A stretch of 64,000 nucleotides of DNA from Coprobacillaceae bacterium UN01-12pH3A (GCA_027676805.1 JAQENU010000007.1:1-64000); one strand, 5' to 3'; positions 8,771 through 16,736 are shown, counted from the first letter of the stretch. Notes: generated by a model from the sequence alone, not told the origin. Program-made: numbers and translations.

Positions 8771-8799
8771 TTGCCAGAAACCACGTTTTGTGATAAACT
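8771..8799 (+). promoter_or_regulatory. repressor maintenance promoter with internal operator
   Basis: Plus strand: -35 TTGCCA (8771-8776), 17-base spacer, -10 TAAACT (8794-8799). The operator CACGTTTTGTG (8782-8792) lies inside the spacer, suggesting autoregulation by the repressor at 8824. Together with the divergent promoter this is a standard two-operator genetic switch. Confidence 0.6.
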
Positions 8800-8823
8800 A
8801 TTAATCAGATTGGGTGTGATATA

Positions 8824-9255
8824 ATGAGAAAGTTTTCTATGGTGTTAAAAAATCTTCGTGAGGAGCATGGGTATTCTCAAAGAGAATTAGCTGAAGAACT
8901 CTCTATTTCAAATAGTGCGATAGGAATGTATGAGAGTGGAAAGCGTGAACCTAATTATGAGACTTTAGAAATGATTGCTGATTTTTTCAATGTTGATATG
9001 AACTATTTGCTAGGAAAAACAATGATTAAAAATAGCTATCATGATCATCTAAATAACTTGGAACTATACGGAGACCATACCGCTAACCTCGAATATTTTG
9101 CTAATAATCCGGACTTATTGGAAACATACAAGCATATCGTGGAAAATGACAATCTTAAATTATTGTTCGACTCAGCTAAAGATTTGAGTCCGGAAGATTT
9201 AGAACCCGTGTTAATTTTGATCGACGGTATAAGAAAACAGAAATGCCTGAAATAA
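8824..9255 (+). CDS. XRE-family phage repressor (CI-like)
   Basis: A 143-residue protein with an N-terminal Cro/CI helix-turn-helix (about residues 7-60: YSQRELAEELSISNSAIGMY, ESGKREPNYETLEMIADFF) and an acidic helical C-terminus of about 75 residues. It lacks a LexA-type autoprotease domain. Induction would therefore depend on the ImmA-like peptidase next to it rather than RecA self-cleavage. It is divergent to the lytic promoter with CAC-N5-GTG operators between. The start is the ATG after GGGTGTG. Confidence 0.85.
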   Translation: MRKFSMVLKNLREEHGYSQRELAEELSISNSAIGMYESGKREPNYETLEMIADFFNVDMNYLLGKTMIKNSYHDHLNNLELYGDHTANLEYFANNPDLLETYKHIVENDNLKLLFDSAKDLSPEDLEPVLILIDGIRKQKCLK

Positions 9256-9313
9256 GTATTTCCCAAATTAACATTATATAATAACCTCAGAGGTTTTCAT
9301 CAGGAGGTTTAAT

Positions 9314-9598
9314 ATGAATGAATTTGAGGAATTTTGCTATAACCATAATATTGTGATTCGTTATAATCAGCAATTAACCAGTAAAGTGCGCGGTTTTTGC
9401 TATTACGATGGGTATGAATATAATGTTTTTATCAATCAGAAGCTGGCTTTACAGCAGCAAAGGAAATCCACGATCCATGAACTGATTCATATCTTTAATA
9501 ATCATTTCAATTGTGACCCAACCTATTCTTCACAATGCGAACAGGAAGTGAAACAAATTATAAAAAAAATGAATCAGTTTTATGAGGTACTTAAATAG
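9314..9598 (+). CDS. ImmA/IrrE-family metallopeptidase (small form)
   Basis: A 94-residue protein with the zinc-peptidase motif HELIHIFNNHF (HExxH type) around residues 56-66. In ICEBs1 and many phages an ImmA protease cleaves the neighbouring XRE repressor to induce the element. It is shorter than typical ImmA (about 130-170 residues) but keeps the active-site helix and a downstream acidic helix (CEQEVKQI). A strong AGGAGGT site precedes the start. It likely forms a repressor-antirepressor pair with the gene at 8824. Confidence 0.8.
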   Translation: MNEFEEFCYNHNIVIRYNQQLTSKVRGFCYYDGYEYNVFINQKLALQQQRKSTIHELIHIFNNHFNCDPTYSSQCEQEVKQIIKKMNQFYEVLK

Positions 9599-9624
9599 CC
9601 CTTGTCAATCGACAAGGGCCTTTT
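9598..9624 (+). terminator. rho-independent terminator after immA
   Basis: Perfect 9-bp stem GCCCTTGTC / GACAAGGGC with loop AATC, then CTTTT. It ends the repressor-immA transcript and marks the right border of the phage cluster, since ordinary chromosomal genes follow. Confidence 0.8.
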
Positions 9625-10169
9625 CATATCATTTTTCCCATTTCATACGCTTCTTTAAAAGCTGGATGTTCTAAAGCGTCGCCTTTATGGAAAGCGCCTA
9701 AGCCGTAAATAATCCCACCTTCTTCCACTTTACGCAATACTTGAATAAATCCTCTGAAGCTTTCAATTGAACCTGTCATTTGTTTAATATCCGGTGAACC
9801 GCTTGTTATAATCAGATAAGCTTTTTTATGCTTCTTACTATCACGAATTTCATATTCTCTAGCAAACATGCGGTCAATCAATGTTTTCAGCTGTCCGGAT
9901 AAACTATAAAAATAGACCGGAGTTGCCATTACAAAAACGTCTGCTTCAATTATTTTCTCAATGATCTGATTTGCATCATCCTTCAATACGCAGACATGAT
10001 CGTGATGACGGCAATATTCACAGGCAAGACAAAATCCAATGTGATAGTCATTCAAATTAACCATTTCCACTTCATGCCCTGCCTCTTTTGCCCCTTTTGC
10101 GAATTGTTCACATAAAATTTCACTGTTGCCCTTTCTTCTCGGGCTTGATGATAAAATAATAGCTTTCAT
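9624..10169 (-). CDS. NADPH-dependent FMN reductase-family flavoprotein
   Basis: A 181-residue flavodoxin-fold protein. The FMN phosphate loop is at the N-terminus (ILSSSPRRKGNSEILCEQF), a cysteine cluster follows (CLACEYCRHHDHVC, residues about 47-60), and the PVYFYSLSGQLKTLIDRMF segment is typical of iron-sulfur-flavoprotein-like NAD(P)H oxidoreductases. It is the last gene of a flavodoxin-MFS operon transcribed from a MerR-type promoter at 11.9 kb. The likely role is reduction of small molecules or quinones under stress; the substrate is unknown. Confidence 0.8.
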   Translation of the reverse strand: MKAIILSSSPRRKGNSEILCEQFAKGAKEAGHEVEMVNLNDYHIGFCLACEYCRHHDHVCVLKDDANQIIEKIIEADVFVMATPVYFYSLSGQLKTLIDRMFAREYEIRDSKKHKKAYLIITSGSPDIKQMTGSIESFRGFIQVLRKVEEGGIIYGLGAFHKGDALEHPAFKEAYEMGKMI

Positions 10170-10178
10170 AATTTTCTC

Positions 10179-10658
10179 CTAAATTAATTGATTTTCTTTT
10201 AAATAATTTACAATGCTCTGCTGGGCCTTCTGTACAGCTGATCCGCGGATAGCCAGACCTTTTAACACCTGAGCTAAAGAGCATAGACTTTGAATATCTT
10301 GCTCACTTCTTCCCATGCCGCTTCCTTCATGTGTACAAAAAGGAATAATCGTCTTATAGCTAAAATCTGCGCTCTCCAAAAATGTAAAGCAAGGCATTGG
10401 CATGGTCCCCCACCAATTAGGATATCCTATGACAATCGTCTCATATTCCTTTAGATCTGGAAGCGGATGGAGCAATGCCGGTCTGGCTTTTGCATTTAAT
10501 TCTCGTTTCGCTTCCTCAACTACCGTATTATAATGATTTGAATATACATGCCTCGCTTTTATTTCAAATAAGTCTCCATTTAACACTTCCGCAAACTCTT
10601 TGGCAATCACTTGTGAATTCCCGGAATGGGAAAAATAAGCAACTAATGTTTTAGACAT
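10179..10658 (-). CDS. flavodoxin
   Basis: A 159-residue flavodoxin-4-type protein. The N-terminal FMN-binding loop is SHSGNSQVIAKEF, and PNWWGTMPMP and the CTHEGSGMGRSEQDI loop are typical of the family. It carries low-potential electrons or acts as an FMN-dependent reductase. It sits 9 bases upstream of the FMN reductase gene and 12 bases downstream of an MFS transporter, so the three are almost certainly cotranscribed. Confidence 0.85.
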   Translation of the reverse strand: MSKTLVAYFSHSGNSQVIAKEFAEVLNGDLFEIKARHVYSNHYNTVVEEAKRELNAKARPALLHPLPDLKEYETIVIGYPNWWGTMPMPCFTFLESADFSYKTIIPFCTHEGSGMGRSEQDIQSLCSLAQVLKGLAIRGSAVQKAQQSIVNYLKENQLI

Positions 10659-10670
10659 CTTTATTTCCTC

Positions 10671-11831
10671 CTATCTAAATTTAAATACTTTTCGCTGTAT
10701 CGCACTAAATACAACACAAACAATCTGAATCAATGCTCCAATAAAGAAAACATCAGCATATCCTGTCATTGTCGCTACTATTCCCCATATTATAGATCCA
10801 ATCGCATAGCCAATATCCATTGAGCTATAATAGAGAGCATTGGCAATTCCGCTTTTATTAACTGGCATGTTTTGAATCATAAATGTATTAATGATGGGTG
10901 AAATAGCTCCAATCGAAAAGCCTGCCGGCAAGGCAATGACAAGCATCTGCCACATTGCTGTCACTTTTGACAATAGAAAAATACTGATAAAAAAGACAGC
11001 AGAGTTAATCAAAATCATTCTAAACTGACCAAACTTTTTTACTAACGGATTCATTACAAAACGCGATGCAATCATCCCAATTGCATTGACTGAAAAGAAA
11101 GACCCGGCTCCGACAAAGCCTAAACTTATGGCATATAAAGAAACAAAAGAAATGATTGCGCTTTGAGTTAGTGAATTTAAAAATAGGATCAGTACCGGTA
11201 AACACAAAACATTCCATTTCATTTTTTCATTCTTTTCTTCTGCTGCTATACTTGTGATTGTCTGCTGATGCGCATCTTTTCCTAGAAGCATTAATAGGAA
11301 AGTACCAATAGCGATAATGGCAGCAACAATAAACAATAACTGAAACTGATCGTAATGTTTTCCTATCAATGCATAAACAAGAGAAGGACCGATAACTCCG
11401 GTTAACGAATTGGCTATAGCGGCATAACTCACTCCCTCTAAAAGACGCTTAGGATGACAAATTTTTGTCACATAGGTGCTTGCTCCGGTTGAAGCGATAC
11501 CAAATCCGATGCCCTGAATAGCTCGATAGATCAATGCTGATGTAATATGATCACAGCGAATAAATAAAAAAGAAGCAATGATCATCAGACTGATTCCACT
11601 TAATATAACCCGTTTGCAGTTAAATTTATCCAGCAGTACCCCCGCAATAAAGCGTACTGATAAGGCTGCAATTGTAAAGACGGATGTCATTAATCCCGCA
11701 TAAGTATCCAAACCAGTTAGATTTTTTGCGAAGATGGTTAATACTGATAGAACAATATTTGAACATAAACAAATGCCAAATAAAATACTGACTGCCAGTA
11801 TATATTTTTTTGTCCATAATTTTTCTTCCAT
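10671..11831 (-). CDS. MFS transporter
   Basis: A 386-residue membrane protein with about 12 hydrophobic segments. The MFS motif A variant lies between helices 2 and 3 (RFIAGVLLDKFNCKRVILSG). It resembles drug:proton antiporter-type efflux proteins. It is the first gene of a three-gene operon with flavodoxin and FMN reductase, preceded by a promoter with a 19-base spacer and perfect dyad, a hallmark of MerR-family activation. That suggests inducible export coupled to reductive detoxification. The substrate is not predictable. Confidence 0.85.
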   Translation of the reverse strand: MEEKLWTKKYILAVSILFGICLCSNIVLSVLTIFAKNLTGLDTYAGLMTSVFTIAALSVRFIAGVLLDKFNCKRVILSGISLMIIASFLFIRCDHITSALIYRAIQGIGFGIASTGASTYVTKICHPKRLLEGVSYAAIANSLTGVIGPSLVYALIGKHYDQFQLLFIVAAIIAIGTFLLMLLGKDAHQQTITSIAAEEKNEKMKWNVLCLPVLILFLNSLTQSAIISFVSLYAISLGFVGAGSFFSVNAIGMIASRFVMNPLVKKFGQFRMILINSAVFFISIFLLSKVTAMWQMLVIALPAGFSIGAISPIINTFMIQNMPVNKSGIANALYYSSMDIGYAIGSIIWGIVATMTGYADVFFIGALIQIVCVVFSAIQRKVFKFR

Positions 11832-11881
11832 AATACCCCCAATTAAGTTTTTTGTCAGAGCATTATGCTCTTCCTAATTAA

Positions 11882-11912
11882 AGGATACCTTTTGGAGTTA
11901 ACTCCAAGTCAA
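11882..11912 (-). promoter_or_regulatory. MerR-type promoter of the MFS-flavodoxin operon
   Basis: Minus strand: -35 TTGACT (11912-11907), 19-base spacer, -10 TATCCT (11887-11882). The spacer contains most of the perfect 16-base palindrome TTGGAGTTAACTCCAA (11892-11907). A 19-base spacer with central dyad is the recognised signature of MerR-family regulated promoters. The cognate regulator is not adjacent; the MerR gene at 15550 is a candidate. Confidence 0.75.
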
Positions 11913-11927
11913 TACTTAAATTCTGAA

Positions 11928-11965
11928 AAATAAAAAAATCCTTATAAACATAATGGTTTATAAGG
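11928..11965 (-). terminator. terminator after the hydrogenase gene
   Basis: Perfect 10-bp stem (CCTTATAAAC at 11940-11949, GTTTATAAGG at 11956-11965), 6-base loop, followed on the minus strand by ATTTTTTTATTTTT. Confidence 0.85.
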
Positions 11966-11975
11966 AGGTTTGGAT

Positions 11976-13484
11976 CTATTTTTCTAATAATTCGTGCAGA
12001 CGTTCGGCATATTCGCTGTCTGCCGCATTTTTAGCTTCTGTTGTATTTTTGAATTTATTTACAGCCGTTGTTGAACGAACGATGGATTGCAGTGTCCCCG
12101 CTCCGGCAACACAGCCACCGGGACATGCCATTCCCTCAAGCAAGTAGCCATCATATTTCCCCGCCTTTGCATCTTTAAGCATTTTACGGCAGTTCTGTAA
12201 ACTCTCTTCAGCATGCACCTTGACTTCACGATCGGGATGGGTCTTATGAATACAATCGACCACCGCCTGAGCAACACCTCCGCTCACCGCAAAGCCACGA
12301 CCAGCCGCCGTTGCTTTAGTAAACGGATCTTGTTCTGCCAATTGATCTAAATGAATGTCCTTTGCTTCAAACATGCCCATAATCTCTTCAAAAGTTAATA
12401 CAAAATCGACATCGCTTCTCACCGATTTACGTGAGGCTTCCAGCTTCTTTGCTGCACATGGACCCACAAATACAACTTTACAGTCCGGATGATCTTTTTT
12501 AATCATTCTTGCGGTTAATACCATTGGTGTTAATGCCATCGAAATATAAGGTTTGAATTCAGGAAACAGCTTTTTTGCCATCACGGACCAAGCAGGACAG
12601 CAAGATGTCGCCATAAAGGGCTGCTTAGCCGGTACTTTTTCTAAAAAGTCTTCTGCTTCATCTAAGGTACATAAATCGGCGCCTACAGCTACCTCTACCA
12701 CATCGGCAAAGCCTAACTGACGCATCGCTCCTTTTAACTTTTCAGGCGTGACTTTTGGTCCGAATTGTCCAACAAATGCCGGAGCAACAGCCGCAATTAC
12801 CTTATCTCCGTTTTTAATTGAAGTAATCAGCTGAAAGATTTGTCCTTTATCACTGATAGCACCAAACGGACAATTTACTAAACACATACCACATGAAACA
12901 CATTTATCATAATCGATATCCGCATGCCCGTTCGCATCTGTTTTTATCGCATCCATGCCGCAGGCTTTCGCACAAGGGCGCTGTAGCTTAATAATCGCGT
13001 CATACGAACATGCCTTCATGCAAAGACCGCACTTAATACATTTTTCCTGATCAATCACACTTTTTCCATCAACAATACGAATAGCGTTTTTAGGACACAC
13101 TTCTTTGCATGAACGAGCTAAACAGCCTTGACAGGCATTGGTGACCGTTACCTGATTATCAGGACAGGCGTGACAAGCAAATTTAATAATATTGATGAGC
13201 GGCGGTTCATAATATTTCTCTGCCACAATACTTTCACTTACTCCCGTTGTTAAAGGAGCATGCTGGTCAATTGGCCTTAATGGCAATCCCATCGCTAAAC
13301 GTAAACGTTCCCCGACAATTGCTCTTTCCAAAAAGACACTGCCGCGATAGGTTCCAATTTCTCCCGGAATAATCTTATATGGTATTTCTTCTAAGTCATG
13401 ATAATTTCCATTATACGCCATTCTCGCTATTTCAGTAAAAATCTTTCTGCGAATATCTGTAATAGATGAATAAACCCCTCTCAT
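11976..13484 (-). CDS. monomeric [FeFe] hydrogenase (group B-like)
   Basis: A 502-residue protein. The N-terminal half holds several CxxCxxCxxxC [4Fe-4S] ferredoxin motifs (CQGCLARSC, CIKCGLCMKAC, CVSCGMCLVNC). The C-terminal H-cluster domain has all three signatures: TSCCPAW, GPCAAKKLE and EGMACPGGCVAGAG. The last two variants match group B better than classical group A enzymes. It reduces protons or oxidises H2 with ferredoxin in the cytoplasm. No HydEFG maturases are in the window. Two small genes upstream may be cotranscribed. A strong terminator follows. Confidence 0.9.
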   Translation of the reverse strand: MRGVYSSITDIRRKIFTEIARMAYNGNYHDLEEIPYKIIPGEIGTYRGSVFLERAIVGERLRLAMGLPLRPIDQHAPLTTGVSESIVAEKYYEPPLINIIKFACHACPDNQVTVTNACQGCLARSCKEVCPKNAIRIVDGKSVIDQEKCIKCGLCMKACSYDAIIKLQRPCAKACGMDAIKTDANGHADIDYDKCVSCGMCLVNCPFGAISDKGQIFQLITSIKNGDKVIAAVAPAFVGQFGPKVTPEKLKGAMRQLGFADVVEVAVGADLCTLDEAEDFLEKVPAKQPFMATSCCPAWSVMAKKLFPEFKPYISMALTPMVLTARMIKKDHPDCKVVFVGPCAAKKLEASRKSVRSDVDFVLTFEEIMGMFEAKDIHLDQLAEQDPFTKATAAGRGFAVSGGVAQAVVDCIHKTHPDREVKVHAEESLQNCRKMLKDAKAGKYDGYLLEGMACPGGCVAGAGTLQSIVRSTTAVNKFKNTTEAKNAADSEYAERLHELLEK

Positions 13485-13497
13485 ATATATATCTCCT

Positions 13498-13680
13498 TTA
13501 TTTCATTTTTTTAATGCTCATATAATTAAACACAATCATCACTAAATCTAATAAAACCGTTATGCCAACAATCCTGATGGCGGTATCTGACAGCTTACCA
13601 AAATAAATGCCAAACAGCATCAATACTAATGCCACAATCATTAAAGCGATAGAAAACATCAGTGTTTTCTTGGACTTCAT
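13498..13680 (-). CDS. small two-helix membrane protein
   Basis: A 60-residue protein with two hydrophobic segments (about residues 8-27 and 33-53) separated by a short polar turn, with Lys-rich ends (MKSKK, SIKKMK). It lies 2 bases after the acetyltransferase gene and 13 bases before the hydrogenase gene in the same direction. No recognised family. A link with the hydrogenase is possible from position only. Confidence 0.6.
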   Translation of the reverse strand: MKSKKTLMFSIALMIVALVLMLFGIYFGKLSDTAIRIVGITVLLDLVMIVFNYMSIKKMK

Positions 13681-13682
13681 CT

Positions 13683-14141
13683 TTATCCCTCTTTTCTTTT
13701 ATAGCGCATATAAAGCAAAGGAAAAGGATTTCCCTGATCATCATGTTCGCTTCTTTTCTCAACAGCAAATCCCATATACTCATAAAATTCTCTAGCCTGT
13801 GGATTTTGTTCATTTACACTTAAGCAGTTCACTTGTTCATTCGAGATCGCATATTCCAACAGGCTTTTTCCAATGCCCAGTCCACGTTCCTTATCTAAAA
13901 TAAACAGCATTTCCAAACTGCCTTGGTCAATCCCCATAAATCCAACAAGCTTTCCCGCTTTCTTTGCAGCTATCAAAACCGGAATCTGAGTTAATGCCTG
14001 CGGAACAAACTGCGCTATTCTTAAAATATCCTCTTCTTTTAAAAATAAATGTGTTGCCCGCACAGAATTTTCCCATATAGACATTAATTCATTGACTATC
14101 AAATCATCTCGTTGATTAATCCTTACTATTTCCATTTTCAT
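13683..14141 (-). CDS. GNAT-family N-acetyltransferase
   Basis: A 152-residue GNAT protein. The acetyl-CoA loop is visible as LDKERGLGIGKSLLEYAI (about residues 82-99), followed by the family's NEQNPQAREFYEYMGF segment. It resembles PA4866/YiaC-type acetyltransferases; the substrate is unknown. It heads a possible three-gene unit with the small membrane protein and the hydrogenase. Confidence 0.8.
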   Translation of the reverse strand: MKMEIVRINQRDDLIVNELMSIWENSVRATHLFLKEEDILRIAQFVPQALTQIPVLIAAKKAGKLVGFMGIDQGSLEMLFILDKERGLGIGKSLLEYAISNEQVNCLSVNEQNPQAREFYEYMGFAVEKRSEHDDQGNPFPLLYMRYKRKEG

Positions 14142-14209
14142 CCCATATCATTACTTTCTAATCCTATTTTACTACTGAGCTATGAATATGAAAAGTTAAT
14201 TTTTTGTTA

Positions 14210-14240
14210 GTAAATAAAAAGATAGAATCGAAATTCTATC
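14210..14240 (-). terminator. terminator of the second MFS gene
   Basis: Stem GATAGAAT / ATTCTATC (14221-14240) with loop CGAA, followed on the minus strand by TTTTTATTTA. The stop codon of the MFS gene lies inside the stem. Confidence 0.75.
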
Positions 14241-15429
14241 TGTCATACTGTGGATTCAACTTTATTTTTGGAATTAATGTAAACAAATGAATAATGATGG
14301 CAATGACGATACAGATTGCAGAGACGAGATAAGTGATCGTATATCCGCTATACTGCGATAAAGTACCCCAGACAGTCGCCCCAATTCCGTTTCCAATATC
14401 ACCAAATAAGGCAAAGGTTGAGTTGGCAACTCCTTTTCTTTGAGGACTGGCGATCTTAAAAATCATAGCATTTAATAGCGGGGTTGTGATTCCCATCCCT
14501 ATACCACAAAGAATACCGGCTCCAATAATCATAAACGTATCATATGCAAAAGCAATCATTACAAAACCAGTACCAACCAAAACGGCTCCGATAAAAATCA
14601 AGCGGGACAACCCATAGCGATTGGTCAGCCTTCCGGTAAATAAACGAATAATAATCATTGAAATACTGTTTACCATAAAAAATAAGCTAATGCTGGTGAT
14701 GCCTCTTTCTATCCCGCAGGTAGCTAGGAAATTCGCTACTGAACTGTTTCCAAACGTAATAAAGAATGAAATAATAGCCGGTACCAACACACTAAATTCA
14801 ATCAGCATGGAAAGTTTTGGTACTTTAAATCCATGTTTTTCTTCACCTTCAGCAACAGGTGCCGCTATAAAATCTGATTTGATCCAAAGTGTAAACAATG
14901 CCCCTATCGTTGCAAAGAATGAGACAAATAAAAACAGGTTAGAAGCCCCTAGATTTTGAAAAATCTCTAAACCAATCATAGGTGCAAAAGCCGCTGCTAA
15001 ACTCCCGGCAATCCCAAAATATCCAATTCCATCTACCAAACGCTCTTCTGGAACGATATCTGCCACCATTGTACTTGCTGCTCCAAAATAAATACCCTGA
15101 CTGATTCCATTCAAGATACGTAGCATGAACAATCCTGGAATATCACTGACAAAATTATATGCTATCGTATTTAATGCAAATAAAAAGCCTCCGACAATCA
15201 ACATTTTACGTCGTCCATAACGATCAAGCAAAGATCCGCAGATTAAACGAGTAATTGTGCTGGCCACCACCAATCCGGTAATCATTGCTCCGGCTAAGGC
15301 ATTATTTCCTCCTATTTCAACAACATATAAAGGAAAAATGGAGATAAAGATATTATGGGTTACCGCTGCAAAGAATGTAGTGAATAAAACACATAAATAA
15401 TCTTTCGTCCATAATTTAGTTTGATTCAT
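14236..15429 (-). CDS. MFS transporter, MerR-controlled
   Basis: A 397-residue, roughly 12-helix transporter with motif A between helices 2 and 3 (RLICGSLLDRYGRRKMLIVG) and a second-half repeat TGRLTNRYGLSRLIFIGA. It is related in type to the MFS protein at 10671, about 3 kb away. The promoter has a 19-base spacer with a TCGTGT/ACACGA dyad, and a MerR gene is divergent. Ligand-induced efflux is likely; the substrate is unknown. Confidence 0.85.
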   Translation of the reverse strand: MNQTKLWTKDYLCVLFTTFFAAVTHNIFISIFPLYVVEIGGNNALAGAMITGLVVASTITRLICGSLLDRYGRRKMLIVGGFLFALNTIAYNFVSDIPGLFMLRILNGISQGIYFGAASTMVADIVPEERLVDGIGYFGIAGSLAAAFAPMIGLEIFQNLGASNLFLFVSFFATIGALFTLWIKSDFIAAPVAEGEEKHGFKVPKLSMLIEFSVLVPAIISFFITFGNSSVANFLATCGIERGITSISLFFMVNSISMIIIRLFTGRLTNRYGLSRLIFIGAVLVGTGFVMIAFAYDTFMIIGAGILCGIGMGITTPLLNAMIFKIASPQRKGVANSTFALFGDIGNGIGATVWGTLSQYSGYTITYLVSAICIVIAIIIHLFTLIPKIKLNPQYDR

Positions 15430-15489
15430 TTTATTTCCTCCTATCTATTTATACAGGAATTGCTTATCTATGCAATATCTGTTAGAATT

Positions 15490-15520
15490 AATGTATCACC
15501 TTCGTGTAACACGAGGGCAA
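15490..15520 (-). promoter_or_regulatory. MerR-type divergent promoter of the MFS gene
   Basis: Minus strand: -35 TTGCCC (15520-15515), 19-base spacer, -10 TACATT (15495-15490). The spacer holds the near-perfect dyad CCTTCGTGT-A-ACACGAGGG (one G-T mismatch). It lies between the MFS gene and the merR gene, so MerR probably controls both directions. Confidence 0.75.
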
Positions 15521-15549
15521 GTACTTTTTATAAAAAAGGAGAAAAATTT

Positions 15550-15942
15550 ATGTACACGGTCAAAGAGATTGCCACCAAACTGCATATTACAGAGCATACT
15601 GTTCGCTTTTACAGCGATCAAGGGTTGATTCCACCGGTTAAACGCGATAAAAATAATAATCGCATCTTTGATGATGCGTGCCTGAATTGGTTTATTGGCG
15701 TTAAACATTTACGTAATTCCGGCATGTCAATTGAAGCGATTAAAGAATATGTCCGCTTATGCTTAGAAGGAGATCAAACCATAAAAAGAAGATATGAGAT
15801 ATTAAAAAGACAAAAAGAGATTGCTGAAATCGATTTTGAAGAAGCACGTTTGAGACTGGATTATATGACTAAAAAATTAGACCATTATCAAGATATTATA
15901 AATAAGACCATTGAAGATGATATGAATATGGCAAACTGGTAA
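15550..15942 (+). CDS. MerR-family transcriptional regulator (AdhR/YyaN type)
   Basis: A 130-residue regulator. The winged helix-turn-helix is at the N-terminus (YTVKEIATKLHITEHTVRFY, with SDQGLIPPVKRD next) and an antiparallel coiled-coil dimerisation helix covers about residues 75-120. There is no conserved cysteine metal-binding loop, so a small-molecule or redox ligand is more likely. I use the ATG at 15550 because AAAAGGAG lies nine bases upstream. It is divergent from the MFS gene and faces a long terminator hairpin. Confidence 0.85.
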   Translation: MYTVKEIATKLHITEHTVRFYSDQGLIPPVKRDKNNNRIFDDACLNWFIGVKHLRNSGMSIEAIKEYVRLCLEGDQTIKRRYEILKRQKEIAEIDFEEARLRLDYMTKKLDHYQDIINKTIEDDMNMANW

Positions 15943-15948
15943 AAAAAG

Positions 15949-16033
15949 ATTCCTATGCTAAATGAACTCCCTCCAATCCGTTAGATTTTTCGTCTGACTT
16001 ATAGGAGTCACTTCACACTTTAGGAATTTTTTT
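15949..16033. terminator. multi-tier bidirectional terminator hairpin
   Basis: Between two convergent genes: outer stem ATTCCTA/TAGGAAT (15949-15955, 16021-16027), middle stem ACTCC/GGAGT, inner stem GTTAGA/TCTGAC. It is flanked by A7 on the left and T7 on the right, so both strands end in a U tract. It is about 79 bases, unusually long for a simple terminator. Confidence 0.6.
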
Positions 16034-16730
16034 ATTTCATCAATAAATGTAATGAGCGCTGTGCTTCCAATCCTAAAACATCGGATTGACAGGCATAGCT
16101 TTGCAAGATCAATTTTGTTTCTTCAAGTGGAAAAGCGGATAAGCAGGTTAAGCCTTTCCAAATTAATAATGGGTTATCCTTATACCGATCAAAGATGGTA
16201 TAAATCTTTTCAGCGTTCTTCTTAGTCGCAAGAAAAGGAGAGTAAAATGCCATAAATCCGATCGCATCCAACACCTCACTGATTTGACTTACATCTTTTG
16301 TATCTAATACCTCTAATAAAATAGGAAAAACCGCTGTATCCATTTTTCCTAAATAACGGGCGATTATGTCTCTAGGCAAAGGATACGATTTTTTTGCGGA
16401 ACTTCTTTTCGGCAAGACATGATATTGATTATGTCCGATCTTTCCGAGTTCTTTTACCATTAAAGAAGCCGTTAAAGTATTGCCGGTCTGAAGCTTCTCA
16501 CAGATCGCTATTCTTGTATAAAGACATTTTTCTTTTTTTAGCTGATCAATCAGTAAAATTATTTCTTCTTTAAGCGCTGCATCAAGATAATGTGCCGCAA
16601 TACTTCGTTTTACAGGATCGGAATTGTTTATCCATGAAACCATTACAGCATGAGGAATATCCTGATAATTTTGGAGTTCCTCATCATTGATATACCCTCT
16701 TTTTTTCAAATCATTCTGTGTGCTTTTCAC
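16032..16730 (-). CDS. HEAT-repeat-like protein
   Basis: A 232-residue all-helical protein with repeating amphipathic helix pairs (SIAAHYLDAALKEEIILLID, YTRIAICEKLQTGN, AVFPILLEVLDTKDVSQISE), suggesting HEAT/armadillo-type repeats. The start is a GTG preceded by AAAGGA. It lies six bases after the SAP-domain gene in the same direction. The function is unknown; such proteins usually bind other proteins or DNA. Confidence 0.65.
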   Translation of the reverse strand: MKSTQNDLKKRGYINDEELQNYQDIPHAVMVSWINNSDPVKRSIAAHYLDAALKEEIILLIDQLKKEKCLYTRIAICEKLQTGNTLTASLMVKELGKIGHNQYHVLPKRSSAKKSYPLPRDIIARYLGKMDTAVFPILLEVLDTKDVSQISEVLDAIGFMAFYSPFLATKKNAEKIYTIFDRYKDNPLLIWKGLTCLSAFPLEETKLILQSYACQSDVLGLEAQRSLHLLMK

Positions 16731-16736
16731 GATGAA

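Noticed and set aside
11940..11965. Palindrome CCTTATAAAC/GTTTATAAGG as an operator
   Set aside because: It is followed by a T-rich tract on the hydrogenase strand and sits just after its stop codon, so a terminator is the simpler reading.
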